A stretch of 64,000 nt of DNA from Streptomyces sp. CB02366 (GCF_001905905.1 NZ_LIVT01000005.1:1-64000); one strand, 5' to 3'; shown: positions 26,015 through 34,233, counted from the stretch's first letter. Numbers and translations are program-made. Notes: a model not told the origin generated them from the sequence alone.

Positions 26015-26983
26015 ATGCCCACGCCCGACGCCCCCGCAGCCCCGCGCCGACGCGCCCTGGGGCGCGGCCCCGGCGGGGCGGCGCCCCGGGAGGACGTACC
26101 GGAGCCCGCGGCCGAGCCGGAGGCCGGGGCGGGGCCCGCAGCGGGCGAGCGGGAGCCCGGCGGCGACGGCAAGCGGTTCACCGTGCGGCTGGTGAACTTC
26201 GAGGGCCCCTTCGACCTCCTCCTCCAGCTCATCTCCAAGCACAAGCTGGACGTGACCGAGGTCTCCCTGTCGAAGGTCACCGACGAGTTCATGGCCCACC
26301 TCCGCGCCATGGGCCCCGGCGGGGACCTCGACCAGACCACCGAGTTCCTGGTCGTCGCCGCCACCCTGCTCGACCTCAAGGCCGCCCGGCTGCTGCCCGC
26401 CGCCGAGGTGGAGGACGAGGCGGACCTCGCGCTCCTGGAGGCGCGGGACCTGCTCTTCGCGCGGCTGCTCCAGTACCGGGCGTACAAGCGGATCGCCGAG
26501 ATCTTCCAGGACCGCCTGGAGGCGGAGGCCCGCCGCCGCCCCCGTACGGTCGGGCTGGAGGACCACCACGCGGCCCTGCTGCCCGAGGTGGTCATCGGCA
26601 TCGGCCCCGAGGGCTTCGCGCGGCTCGCGGTGAAGGCGATGCGGCCGAAGCCGAAGCCCCAGGTGTACGTGGACCACATCCACGCCCCGCTGGTCAGCGT
26701 CCGGGAACAGGCCGGCCTGGTGGTGGAGCGGCTGCGCGCGGCCGGGGCGGCGGTGAGCTTCGCCGTGCTGGCCGAGGACGCGCCGGACACCCTCACCGTG
26801 GTCGCCCGCTTCCTGGCCCTGCTGGAGCTGTACCGCGAGAAGGCCGTCACCCTGGACCAGGACGAGGCGCTGGGCGACCTGCTGGTGGCCTGGTGCGGCG
26901 AGGAGGGCGCGGAGCCGGTGGTGACGGACGAGTTCGACCAGGAGCCGGGGGACGGGACCGACGAGGAGGGTCTACGGGAATGA
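26015..26983 (+). CDS. scpA: Segregation and condensation protein A (kleisin)
   Basis: The 322-residue protein has a disordered N-terminal 55 residues followed by the ScpA domain: FTVRLVNFEGPFDLLLQLIS at its start, KLDVTEVSLSKVTDEFMAHL, and TTEFLVVAATLLDLKAARLLP. ScpA bridges the SMC dimer, and with ScpB forms the condensin complex that organises the nucleoid. The stop overlaps scpB by 4 bp (ATGA). The order parA-RHH-scpA-scpB-pseudouridine synthase matches mycobacteria except for the RHH gene. Confidence 0.93.
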   Translation: MPTPDAPAAPRRRALGRGPGGAAPREDVPEPAAEPEAGAGPAAGEREPGGDGKRFTVRLVNFEGPFDLLLQLISKHKLDVTEVSLSKVTDEFMAHLRAMGPGGDLDQTTEFLVVAATLLDLKAARLLPAAEVEDEADLALLEARDLLFARLLQYRAYKRIAEIFQDRLEAEARRRPRTVGLEDHHAALLPEVVIGIGPEGFARLAVKAMRPKPKPQVYVDHIHAPLVSVREQAGLVVERLRAAGAAVSFAVLAEDAPDTLTVVARFLALLELYREKAVTLDQDEALGDLLVAWCGEEGAEPVVTDEFDQEPGDGTDEEGLRE

Positions 26984-27636
26984 GCGAGCAGCCGGACCGG
27001 GAGCGGGACGAGGGCGCGGTCGCCTCGCTCGACCTCAAGCCCGCCCTGGAGGCGGTCCTCATGGTCGTCGACGAGCCCGCCACCGTCGACCACCTCGCCA
27101 AAGTGCTCCAGCGGCCCCGGCGGGCCGTGGCGGACGCGCTGCGGGAGCTGGCCGACGAGTACACCGTGCAGCGCCGGGGCTTCGACCTGCGGCTCGTCGC
27201 GGGGGGCTGGCGTTTCTCCAGCCGCCCCGAGTACGCGGCGGCGGTCGAGGGCTTCGTCCTGGACGGCCAGCACGCCCGGCTCACCCAGGCCGCGCTGGAG
27301 ACGCTGGCGGTCGTCGCGTACCGGCAGCCGGTGAGCCGTTCGCGGGTCTCGGCGGTGCGCGGAGTCAACTGCGACGGGGTCATGCGGACCCTCCTCCAGA
27401 GGGGTCTGGTGGCCGAGGCGGGCACGGAACCCGAAACAGGTGCGATCCTGTACAGGACGACGAACTACTTTCTGGAGCGCATGGGCCTGCGCGGCCTGGA
27501 CGAGCTCCCGGAGCTCGCGCCCTTCCTCCCGGAGGCGGACGCGATCGAGGCTGAGACGCTAGAGGGTGTGCCGTCGTTCGATCCGGACGCACCGGACACC
27601 CCGGATACTCACGCAGACGACAAGACGGAATTTTGA
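26980..27636 (+). CDS. scpB: Segregation and condensation protein B
   Basis: The 218-residue protein contains two winged-helix domains (LKPALEAVLMVVDEPATVDH and the second ALETLAVVAYRQPVSRSRVS) typical of ScpB, with an acidic C-terminus. As a dimer it binds the ScpA kleisin and stabilises SMC. The ATG overlaps the scpA stop, and GAGGAGG lies upstream within scpA. Its stop codon overlaps the next gene by 1 nt. Confidence 0.93.
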   Translation: MSEQPDRERDEGAVASLDLKPALEAVLMVVDEPATVDHLAKVLQRPRRAVADALRELADEYTVQRRGFDLRLVAGGWRFSSRPEYAAAVEGFVLDGQHARLTQAALETLAVVAYRQPVSRSRVSAVRGVNCDGVMRTLLQRGLVAEAGTEPETGAILYRTTNYFLERMGLRGLDELPELAPFLPEADAIEAETLEGVPSFDPDAPDTPDTHADDKTEF

Positions 27637-28940
27637 TGCGAAGCAGTGGCAGGAACAGCGGAAGCGGCAGCGGCGGCAGTGGCCGGAGCGGCGGCCCCGA
27701 CCGGAACTCCCGGGGCGGCGGCGCGGGCGGCGGGCGGAGCGGCGGCGGGTCCTTCCGTCAGGGCCAGGGCGGCGGCCAGGGCGGACGCTCCGGCGGCCCT
27801 GGAGGGCGCTCCGGCGGTCCGGGCGGCGCCCGTGGCGGCAGCGGCGGCCAGGGCGGACGCTCGGGCGGCCAAGGCGGCCAGGGCGGCCGTCAGGGCTTCT
27901 CGGGCGGACGCGACGAGCAGGACCAGCGCCCCCGCCGCCCCCGTCCCGAGGAGCGCCGCTACGACGTGGGCAACGACGCCCCCGGCGCCCGGGAGGGCCA
28001 GGACGGCCCCCGCAAGGGCCGCGGGGCCGCTGCGCGCGGCGGCGCCAAGGGCGGCCCGAAGCCCGCACAGGGCGGCGGCCGCAGCGGCGGCGGCTTCCGG
28101 CGCGGCGGCGCCCCGGCGCGCTCCCGCGAGCTGGACGCCAAGATCGAGCAGCGCAACCGCGACCGGTACGCGAACAAGCCCGAGATCAAACTGCCCAAGA
28201 CCCACCCGGGCGCCGAGCAGGAGGGCGAGCGGCTGCAGAAGGTCCTCGCGCGGGCCGGCATGGGCTCGCGCCGGGCGTGCGAGGAGCTGATCGAGCAGGC
28301 CCGCGTCGAGGTGAACGGCGAGGTCGTCGTCGAGCAGGGCAAGCGCGTCGACGTGCACAAGGACGAGATCAAGGTCGACGGCCTCACCGTCGCCACGCAG
28401 TCGTACCTCTTCTTCGCGCTGAACAAGCCCGCCGGGGTCGTCTCCTCGATGGAGGACCCGGACGGCCGCCAGTGCCTCGGCGACTACGTGACCAACCGTG
28501 AGACGCGGCTGTTCCACGTCGGGCGGCTCGACACCGAGACGGAGGGCATCATCATGCTCACCAACCACGGTGAGCTGGCCCACCGCCTCACGCACCCCAA
28601 GTACGGCGTGAAGAAGACCTACCTGGCCGCCATCCAGGGCCCCCTGCCGCGCGACCTCGGCAAGCGGCTCAAGGACGGCATCCAGCTGGAGGACGGCTAC
28701 GCCCGCGCCGACCACTTCCGCGTCGTCGAGAACACCGGCAAGAACTACCTGGTCGAGGTCACCCTCCACGAGGGCCGCAAGCACATCGTGCGCCGGATGC
28801 TGGCCGAGGCCGGCTTCCCGGTCGAGCGGCTGGTGCGGACGGCCTTCGGGCCGATCCCGCTGGGCGACCAGAAGTCCGGCTGGCTGCGCCGCCTCACCAA
28901 CACCGAGGTCGGCATGCTGATGAACGAGGTCGGCCTCTAG
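27636..28940 (+). CDS. RsuA/RluB family rRNA pseudouridine synthase with Gly-rich extension
   Basis: The 434-residue protein has a disordered, Gly/Arg/Ser-rich N-terminal 165 residues (repeats such as GGQGGRSGGPGG), then an S4 domain (LQKVLARAGMGSRRACEELI, from about 197), and the catalytic domain with GRLDTETEG (about 296-304, nucleophile Asp) and the YLVEVTLHEGRKHIVRRML motif. Family enzymes isomerise specific uridines in 16S or 23S rRNA; RluB-type (23S) is the closest. The extended N-terminus is typical of Streptomyces but not of E. coli. TTG at 27633 is a possible alternative start. A small inverted-repeat element begins at the stop codon. Confidence 0.9.
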   Translation: MRSSGRNSGSGSGGSGRSGGPDRNSRGGGAGGGRSGGGSFRQGQGGGQGGRSGGPGGRSGGPGGARGGSGGQGGRSGGQGGQGGRQGFSGGRDEQDQRPRRPRPEERRYDVGNDAPGAREGQDGPRKGRGAAARGGAKGGPKPAQGGGRSGGGFRRGGAPARSRELDAKIEQRNRDRYANKPEIKLPKTHPGAEQEGERLQKVLARAGMGSRRACEELIEQARVEVNGEVVVEQGKRVDVHKDEIKVDGLTVATQSYLFFALNKPAGVVSSMEDPDGRQCLGDYVTNRETRLFHVGRLDTETEGIIMLTNHGELAHRLTHPKYGVKKTYLAAIQGPLPRDLGKRLKDGIQLEDGYARADHFRVVENTGKNYLVEVTLHEGRKHIVRRMLAEAGFPVERLVRTAFGPIPLGDQKSGWLRRLTNTEVGMLMNEVGL

Positions 28941-29044
28941 GGCGTGTTGCGAAAGTCCCGCCTGCTCGGCGACGCCCGGCACGCACGCTCGCGGCGTTGT
29001 CGGGGCCGCCCTCCGGGCGGACGACGCTCCTTTCGCAACACCCC
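28941..29044. mobile_element. MITE-like element with terminal inverted repeats
   Basis: This element of about 104 bp begins directly after the upstream stop codon and has perfect 12-bp terminal inverted repeats, GTGTTGCGAAAG at 28944-28955 and CTTTCGCAACAC at 29030-29041, flanked by GGGC and CCCC. A small internal hairpin (CCGCCCTCCGGGCGG) is present. It has no coding capacity. I recall similar GTGTTGCGAAAG-ended repeats in many Streptomyces genomes. No target-site duplication was confirmed. Confidence 0.65.
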
Positions 29045-29066
29045 CCAGGCGTAGCCGCACTCCGCG

Positions 29067-29124
29067 AAGGCCCGCGGCCGGTTCCGTTCGGAAAGTCCGA
29101 ACGGAACCGGCCGCGGGCCTTTCG
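29067..29124 (+). terminator. Strong terminator between pseudouridine synthase and pnuC
   Basis: A perfect 26-bp stem (29067-29092 with 29096-29121) has a 3-nt loop and ends in TTTCG. It should stop transcription from the scpAB-rlu operon before the pnuC promoter. Confidence 0.88.
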
Positions 29125-29143
29125 CCGTCCCCGTCCAGCCTTT

Positions 29144-29160
29144 ATAGTCACAATGACTAT
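29144..29160. promoter_or_regulatory. Putative NrtR operator over the pnuC promoter
   Basis: ATAGTCA-CAA-TGACTAT is a perfect 7+7 palindrome with a 3-bp centre. It overlaps a TATAGT -10-like hexamer 17-33 bp before the pnuC start codon and almost touches the ribosome-binding site. The first transcription unit it controls encodes an NrtR-type regulator as third gene, so an autoregulatory, NAD/ADP-ribose-sensing operator is the natural reading. The match to published NrtR motifs is from memory only. Confidence 0.65.
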
Positions 29161-29176
29161 TAAGAAGGAGGCGGGC

Positions 29177-29830
29177 GTGAGTCTCGCGGACGTACTCGAT
29201 CCCCTGCAACAGCCCCTGGTGACGGTCCTGGAAACCCCGGTCAGCTGGACCGAGGTGCTCGGCTTCGGCAGCGGGGCGCTGTGCGTCTGGCTCGTGGCCC
29301 GCCAGCACATCGCCAACTGGCCGATCGGTATCGCCAACAACGTCTTCTTCATCCTGCTGTTCGCCCAGGCCGGCCTGTACGCCGACGCCGGCCTCCAGAT
29401 CGTCTTCATCACCCTCGCCGCGTACGGCTGGTGGACCTGGGCCCACGGGGGTGGACCGGGCTCCGCCGTCCTGCCGGTGCGCAGAACGACCCGCGCCGAA
29501 TGGGCCTGGCTGCTCGCGGCGGGGGTGGTGGGGACCGCTGCGATCACCCTGCTGCTCTCCCGGGCGACCGACTCCACCGTCCCGTTCTGGGACGCGCTGA
29601 CCACGTCCCTGTCGCTGACGGCCACCTACGGCCAGTGCAGGAAGAGGCTGGAGTCCTGGTGGCTGTGGATCGCCGCCGACGTGGTCTACATCCCGCTCTA
29701 CGCCCACAAGGGGCTGTACCTGACCTCGCTGCTGTACGCCGGATTCCTCGCGCTCTGCCTGATGGGCCTGCGCGACTGGCGCCGCGACCTGGCCGCCCGC
29801 GAGGCCCGCCCCGTGGCGGTGGCCGCGTGA
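29177..29830 (+). CDS. pnuC: Nicotinamide riboside transporter PnuC-like
   Basis: The 217-residue membrane protein has seven or so hydrophobic helices and PnuC-like motifs: NWPIGIANNVFFILLFAQAG (about 45-64), LYADAGLQIVFITLAAYGWWTW, and ESWWLWIAADVVYIPLYAHKGLYLTSLLY. PnuC proteins move nicotinamide riboside inward, driven by its phosphorylation. The GTG at 29177 has AAGGAGG upstream; an ATG 24 bp earlier falls inside the palindromic operator and is rejected. The stop overlaps the nadR start by 4 bp. Confidence 0.9.
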   Translation: MSLADVLDPLQQPLVTVLETPVSWTEVLGFGSGALCVWLVARQHIANWPIGIANNVFFILLFAQAGLYADAGLQIVFITLAAYGWWTWAHGGGPGSAVLPVRRTTRAEWAWLLAAGVVGTAAITLLLSRATDSTVPFWDALTTSLSLTATYGQCRKRLESWWLWIAADVVYIPLYAHKGLYLTSLLYAGFLALCLMGLRDWRRDLAAREARPVAVAA

Positions 29831-30906
29831 AGCGCTACGGACACGGCCTGGTGCTCGGCAAGTTCTACCCGCCGCACGCCGGCCACCACCACCTCGTCCG
29901 CACCGCCCAGGACCGCTGCGAGCGGCTGACCGTGCTGGTCTGCGCCGCCTCCGTGGAGTCGGTCCCGCTCGCCGACCGGGTCGCCTGGATGCGCGAGGTC
30001 CACCCGGACGTCACGGTGGTCGGGGCGGTCGACGACACGCACATGGACGTGACCGACCCGGCCGTCTGGGACGCCCACATGGCCGTCTTCACCGCCGCCG
30101 TGCCCGACCGGGTGGACGCGGTCTTCACCTCGGAGGCGTACGGGGAGGAGCTGGGCCGCCGCTTCGGCGCCCACTCCGTCCTCGTCGACCCCGACCGCAC
30201 CCTCTTCCCGGTCTCCGGCACCGCCGTGCGCGCGGATCCCGTGGGCTGCTGGGACTTCCTCCAGCCGCCCGTACGGGCCGCCCTCGCGCGCCGGGTCGTC
30301 GTCCTCGGCGCGGAGTCCACCGGCACCACCACCCTCGCCCGGGCGCTCGCCGCCCACTACCGGGCGCGCGGCGGAGTCTGGTCCCGCACGGGTTACGTAG
30401 CCGAATACGGGCGCGAGTACAGCGAGGACAAGCTCGCCGCCCTGCGCGAGCGGTGGCCGGGGGCCGCCTGGGAGGACGTCGCCTTCACCACCGACGACTT
30501 CCCGCTCATCGCCCGGACCCAGAACGACCGGGAGGAGGCCGCCGCCCGCGCCGGATCCCCGGTCCTCTTCTGCGACACCGACTCCTTCGCCACCACCGTC
30601 TGGCACGAGCGGTACGTCGGCGGCCGCAATCCGCTCGTCGAGGAGATCGCGGACCGGGCCGGCCACCACCTGTGGCTTCTCACCGACCACGAGGGCGTCG
30701 CCTTCGAGGACGACGGACTGCGTGACGGCGAGGAGCTGCGCCCCTGGATGACCGACCGGTTCCGCGCCGAACTCACCCGCACGGGAAGGCGGTTCGTCGA
30801 GATGACCGGGCCGCCCGAGACACGGCTCGTCGCCGCCGTCGCCGCCGTCGACGAACTCCTCGCCACCGGCTGGGACTTCGCCGCCCCCCTCCCGGAGAAA
30901 CGATGA
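29827..30906 (+). CDS. nadR: NadR-like bifunctional NMN adenylyltransferase / ribosylnicotinamide kinase
   Basis: The 359-residue protein has an N-terminal nucleotidyltransferase domain with GKFYPPHAGH (11-20) and VSGTAVR (129-135) and a C-terminal kinase domain. The kinase P-loop reads GAESTGTTTL (161-170), with Thr in place of the usual Lys. It lacks the N-terminal HTH found in enteric NadR. It would convert nicotinamide riboside (brought by PnuC) to NMN and then NAD. The GTG start overlaps the pnuC stop; its stop overlaps the next ATG by 4 bp. The atypical P-loop seems to be shared by actinobacterial homologues, from memory. Confidence 0.88.
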   Translation: MKRYGHGLVLGKFYPPHAGHHHLVRTAQDRCERLTVLVCAASVESVPLADRVAWMREVHPDVTVVGAVDDTHMDVTDPAVWDAHMAVFTAAVPDRVDAVFTSEAYGEELGRRFGAHSVLVDPDRTLFPVSGTAVRADPVGCWDFLQPPVRAALARRVVVLGAESTGTTTLARALAAHYRARGGVWSRTGYVAEYGREYSEDKLAALRERWPGAAWEDVAFTTDDFPLIARTQNDREEAAARAGSPVLFCDTDSFATTVWHERYVGGRNPLVEEIADRAGHHLWLLTDHEGVAFEDDGLRDGEELRPWMTDRFRAELTRTGRRFVEMTGPPETRLVAAVAAVDELLATGWDFAAPLPEKR

Positions 30907-31673
30907 GCACCCCCGCCCCCGAGGGCTACGACCCGCACGCCTACGCCCCGTTCGCCGTCACCGTCGACCTCGCGGTCTTCACCGTCCGCGAGGCCCGGCT
31001 GCACGTGCTGCTCGTCGAACGCGGCCAGGAGCCCTTCCGGGGGCGGTGGGCGCTGCCCGGCGGCTTCCTCCTGCCCCGCGAGTCCGCCGAGGAAGCCGCC
31101 CGACGCGAACTCGCCGAGGAGACCGGCCTCGGCCCCGACACGGTCGGCGCCCTCCACCTCGAACAGCTGCGGACCTACACCGCCCCGGACCGCGACCCGA
31201 GGATGCGGGTCGTCTCCGTCGCGTACGCCGCCCTCCTGCCGGACCTGCCCGAACCGCGCGGCGGCGGCGACGCGGCATCCGCCCGGTGGTGGGACGCGGA
31301 CGCGGCCGGCCCGCTGGCCTTCGACCACGACCGCATCCTCGCGGACGCCCGCGACCGGATCGGCGCCAAGCTCGAGTACACCTGCCTCGCCACCGCGTTC
31401 TGCCCCCCCGAGTTCACCCTCGGGGAGCTCCAGCAGGTCTACGAGACCGTCTGGGGCGTCGAGCTGGACCGCCCCAACTTCCGGCGCAAGGTCCTGAACG
31501 CGCCCGGCTTCGTCGAGGCCGTCGAGGGCCCGCCGCGCCGCACCGGAGGCCGGGGCAAACCGGCCGCCCTCCACCGCGCGGGCGACGCCACCGCCCTGCA
31601 CCCGCCCCTGCTGCGCCCGCCGCGCACCGACCCCGCCGCCCCCTCCTCCGGAACGGAAGGACACGACCGATGA
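30903..31673 (+). CDS. nrtR: NrtR-type Nudix-domain transcriptional regulator
   Basis: The 256-residue protein begins with a Nudix domain of the ADP-ribose-binding type (PFAVTVDLAVFTVREARLHV, residues 14-33). Its Nudix box is complete (G, E, REL and EE present in the GGFLLPRESAEEAARRELAEETG region, so the text here is not the whole motif). The C-terminal half (FTLGELQQVYETVWGVELDRPNFRRKV) is the winged HTH of NrtR. NrtR represses NAD-biosynthesis genes and is released by ADP-ribose. The intact catalytic box means hydrolase activity cannot be excluded. Its operon context with pnuC and nadR supports the regulator call. Confidence 0.88.
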   Translation: MSTPAPEGYDPHAYAPFAVTVDLAVFTVREARLHVLLVERGQEPFRGRWALPGGFLLPRESAEEAARRELAEETGLGPDTVGALHLEQLRTYTAPDRDPRMRVVSVAYAALLPDLPEPRGGGDAASARWWDADAAGPLAFDHDRILADARDRIGAKLEYTCLATAFCPPEFTLGELQQVYETVWGVELDRPNFRRKVLNAPGFVEAVEGPPRRTGGRGKPAALHRAGDATALHPPLLRPPRTDPAAPSSGTEGHDR

Positions 31674-32695
31674 CCCTCGCCACCCCGCCCGTGACCAAGC
31701 AGGCCGCGACCGGCGTCCTCACCGGGCTCGCGCTCGGCGACGCCCTGGGCTTCCCCACCGAGTTCAACGACGTGCCCTCGATCCTCGGCAAGTTCGGCCC
31801 CTGGCGGCAGCTGCCCCTCCTGACGCCCGCCGTCGTCTCCGACGACACCCAGATGACGATCGCGCTCGGCCGGGGCATCCGGACCGCCATGGACAGCGGC
31901 CTGCTCACCCCCGAGCGCATGGCCGGCCCGGTCAGCGCCGAGTTCATCGCCTGGTACCACGCGCCGGACAACAACCGCGCCCCCGGCAACACCTGCCTCA
32001 CCGCCTGCCGCCTGCTCGAACACACCCGGATCTGGCAGGAGGCCAGCCAGCTCGACTCCAAGGGCTGCGGCGCCAACATGCGCGTCGCCCCCGTCGGCCT
32101 GGTCCCGGGCCTCAGCGACGAACAGCGCGCCGGGGCCGCCCAGCTCCAGGCCGCCCTCACCCACGGCCACCCCACCGCCCTCGCCGCCTCCGACCTGCTG
32201 GCCCGCGCGGTGTTCCTGCTCGCCCAGGGCGGCGAACCCCTCGGCCTGATCGGGCATTTGCGCAGCTACGCCCTGGAGAACCGGGGCCGCTACCACACCC
32301 GGTGGCTCGGCGACCTCTGGCTCCACGCGGGCGCCGCCACACCGCAGGCGTACATCCAGCGCGGCTGGGACGAGTGCCTGGCGGCCCTGGAGACCGTCCG
32401 GGACGCCCTGCGCGACCCGTCGCCGGAGACCGACCCGTGCGAGCGGACCGGGGACGGCTGGGTCGCCGAGGAGGCCCTCGCCACCGCCCTGCACTGCTTC
32501 CTGCTCTTCCCCGAGGAACCCGTCACCGCCCTGCGCCGGGCCGCCTGCACCCGGGGCGACTCCGACTCGATCGCCTGCCTGACCGGGGCGCTCGCGGGGG
32601 CGCACCTGGGCGCGGCGGCCTGGCCCAAGGAATGGTCCGAGCGCATCGAGTACCGCAGCGACCTGCTCTCCCTGGCGGCGCTCTGGGACGCTTGA
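31670..32695 (+). CDS. ADP-ribosylglycohydrolase (ARH/DraG family)
   Basis: The 341-residue protein has the family core motifs GLALGDALGFPTEF (near 20-33), SDDTQMTIAL (metal/ADP-ribose site), and the C-terminal GDSDSIACLTGALAGA that supplies the second metal-binding aspartate. Family members remove ADP-ribose from proteins or O-acetyl-ADP-ribose. The ATG overlaps the nrtR stop (ATGA), so the two are coupled. It closes the pnuC-nadR-nrtR-arh operon; the next gene starts 4 bp later and is likely co-transcribed. Confidence 0.9.
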   Translation: MTLATPPVTKQAATGVLTGLALGDALGFPTEFNDVPSILGKFGPWRQLPLLTPAVVSDDTQMTIALGRGIRTAMDSGLLTPERMAGPVSAEFIAWYHAPDNNRAPGNTCLTACRLLEHTRIWQEASQLDSKGCGANMRVAPVGLVPGLSDEQRAGAAQLQAALTHGHPTALAASDLLARAVFLLAQGGEPLGLIGHLRSYALENRGRYHTRWLGDLWLHAGAATPQAYIQRGWDECLAALETVRDALRDPSPETDPCERTGDGWVAEEALATALHCFLLFPEEPVTALRRAACTRGDSDSIACLTGALAGAHLGAAAWPKEWSERIEYRSDLLSLAALWDA

Positions 32696-32698
32696 GCC

Positions 32699-33481
32699 AT
32701 GACCACCGCCACCGACGATCCACTGGGCCGGGCCGGACTCCCGGTCACCGACCTGCGCCCGGACCTCGCCCACGCCCCCGGCCCCCTGGCCTTCGCCACG
32801 GTCTCCGGCGCCCATCTGTACGGCTTCCCCTCCCAGGACTCGGACGTGGACCTGCGGGGGGTCCACGTCCTGCCCGCCGAGGAACTGGTGGGACTGCACG
32901 AACCGGAGGAGACCCGCACCCGGATGTGGGAGCGCGACGGCGTGGAGCTGGACCTCGTCACCCACGACCTGCGCAAGTTCGTCCGCCTGATGCTCCGGCC
33001 GAACGGCTACGTCCTGGAACAGCTGCTCTCCCCGCTGGTGGTGCACACGAGCCCGCTCCACACGGAGCTGACCGCGCTCGCCCCCGGCGTCCTCACCCGC
33101 AACCACGCCCACCACTACCGCGGCTTCGCCGGGACGCAGTGGCGGCTGTACGGGAACACCGGCGAGCTCAAACCGCTGCTCTACACCTTCCGGGCCCTGC
33201 TCACCGGCATCCACCTCATGCGCTCGGGCGAGGTGAGCGCCCACCTGCCCACCCTGCTCGCGGAGGTCGACGCCCCCGCCTACCTGCCGGACCTGATCGC
33301 CGCCAAGGCCGCCGCCGAGCACGCCGCGGCGACAGACCTGGACGGGGAAGCGGTCGCCCGGGACGTGACGGAGCTCCACGGCGTCCTGGACGAGGCGCGG
33401 GCCGCTTCCCGGCTGCCGGACGCGGTGACGGTTCTGGAGGCCCTGCACGACCTCGTCGTACGGGCCAGGCTCACGGGCTGA
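32699..33481 (+). CDS. COG3541-like nucleotidyltransferase (Pol-beta superfamily)
   Basis: The 260-residue protein resembles the YcgL-type nucleotidyltransferases: a GAHLYGFPSQDSDVDLRGVH motif with the two catalytic aspartates (DVD), a DGVELDLVTHDLRKFVRLML segment, PNGYVLEQLLSPLVV, and a helical HHYRGFAGTQWRLYG region. It starts 4 bp after the glycohydrolase stop with no clear ribosome-binding site of its own, so translation is probably coupled. Family members are proposed, not proven, to modify RNA or proteins. Its 3' end faces a second, related gene on the other strand 4 bp away. Confidence 0.82.
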   Translation: MTTATDDPLGRAGLPVTDLRPDLAHAPGPLAFATVSGAHLYGFPSQDSDVDLRGVHVLPAEELVGLHEPEETRTRMWERDGVELDLVTHDLRKFVRLMLRPNGYVLEQLLSPLVVHTSPLHTELTALAPGVLTRNHAHHYRGFAGTQWRLYGNTGELKPLLYTFRALLTGIHLMRSGEVSAHLPTLLAEVDAPAYLPDLIAAKAAAEHAAATDLDGEAVARDVTELHGVLDEARAASRLPDAVTVLEALHDLVVRARLTG

Positions 33482-33485
33482 CCTT

Positions 33486-34190
33486 TCAGCGGGCCGCCTC
33501 CCGTGCCGCCGACGCCCGCCGGGCCCGGACGAGGAGGTCCTCCACGGCCGCCCGGTCCGGCTCGGCGGGCAGGGGGGAGCGGGCCGCCGCCTCGTCGTTC
33601 TCCGCCCCGAGGCGGTTCATCCGGCGCTCCACCTCCGGCCAGGGCACCTCGCCCCGCTTCACCGCCAGCAGCTCCTCCCGGGCGCTCCCGACGCCGATGC
33701 GCAGCTCACCCGTGCGCAGCAGGTCCCGGCTGCTCGTCAACAGCCGCAGCAGATGCATCGCGTGCTTCCAGCGCGGTGCGCCGTGGACCCGTACGTCGGC
33801 CTCCAGCTTCCTCCGCTGCCCCAGGGCGTACCGGACGAACGTGCCGTGCGCGAGCCGAGACAGGAACGCCCCGCGCAGCGCCAGCAACTCGCGGCCGGTG
33901 CCGTCCGCGGACTCCACGAGCGGGGAGTGCAGGCACTCCAGCACGTTCGGATTGGCCCGGAGCGCCAGCTCGCAGAAGCGTTCCAGCTCCCAGGAGAACT
34001 GCTCCGGCGCGGGTCCCTCCACGTGCGTCGGCGGTTTCTCCAGGCGCCAGAACAGCGGGGTGGGCGCGAGGAACACCCCGCGCCGGTCCGTATCGCTGTC
34101 CTCGGTCGCCAGACCGAACGCGCGCGAGCCCATCACGCAGGCGTAGACCGTGTGGTCGCGTACGAGTGCCTCGTCGGCGGCGCTGATCAT
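33486..34190 (-). CDS. Second COG3541-like nucleotidyltransferase, convergent
   Basis: The 234-residue protein has the same fold signature: VYACVMGSRAFGLATEDSDTDRRG with catalytic aspartates (DTD), the LERFCELALRANPNVLECLHSP helix, and an RWKHAMHLLRLL segment. It is a distant paralogue of the upstream gene, arranged tail to tail with only 4 bp between them, so the two transcripts will overlap. The ATG (MISAADEALVRDHTVY) is clear. Function is unknown; nucleotidyl transfer to RNA or protein is a family-based guess. Confidence 0.8.
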   Translation of the reverse strand: MISAADEALVRDHTVYACVMGSRAFGLATEDSDTDRRGVFLAPTPLFWRLEKPPTHVEGPAPEQFSWELERFCELALRANPNVLECLHSPLVESADGTGRELLALRGAFLSRLAHGTFVRYALGQRRKLEADVRVHGAPRWKHAMHLLRLLTSSRDLLRTGELRIGVGSAREELLAVKRGEVPWPEVERRMNRLGAENDEAAARSPLPAEPDRAAVEDLLVRARRASAAREAAR

Positions 34191-34233
34191 GGCCGTGAGG
34201 CTACCGGGCCGGCCGCGGGCCCACCGGCCCGGC

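Noticed and set aside
29153..29176. Upstream ATG of pnuC as the true start
   Set aside because: It falls inside the palindromic operator and lacks a ribosome-binding site, whereas the GTG at 29177 has AAGGAGG at correct spacing.
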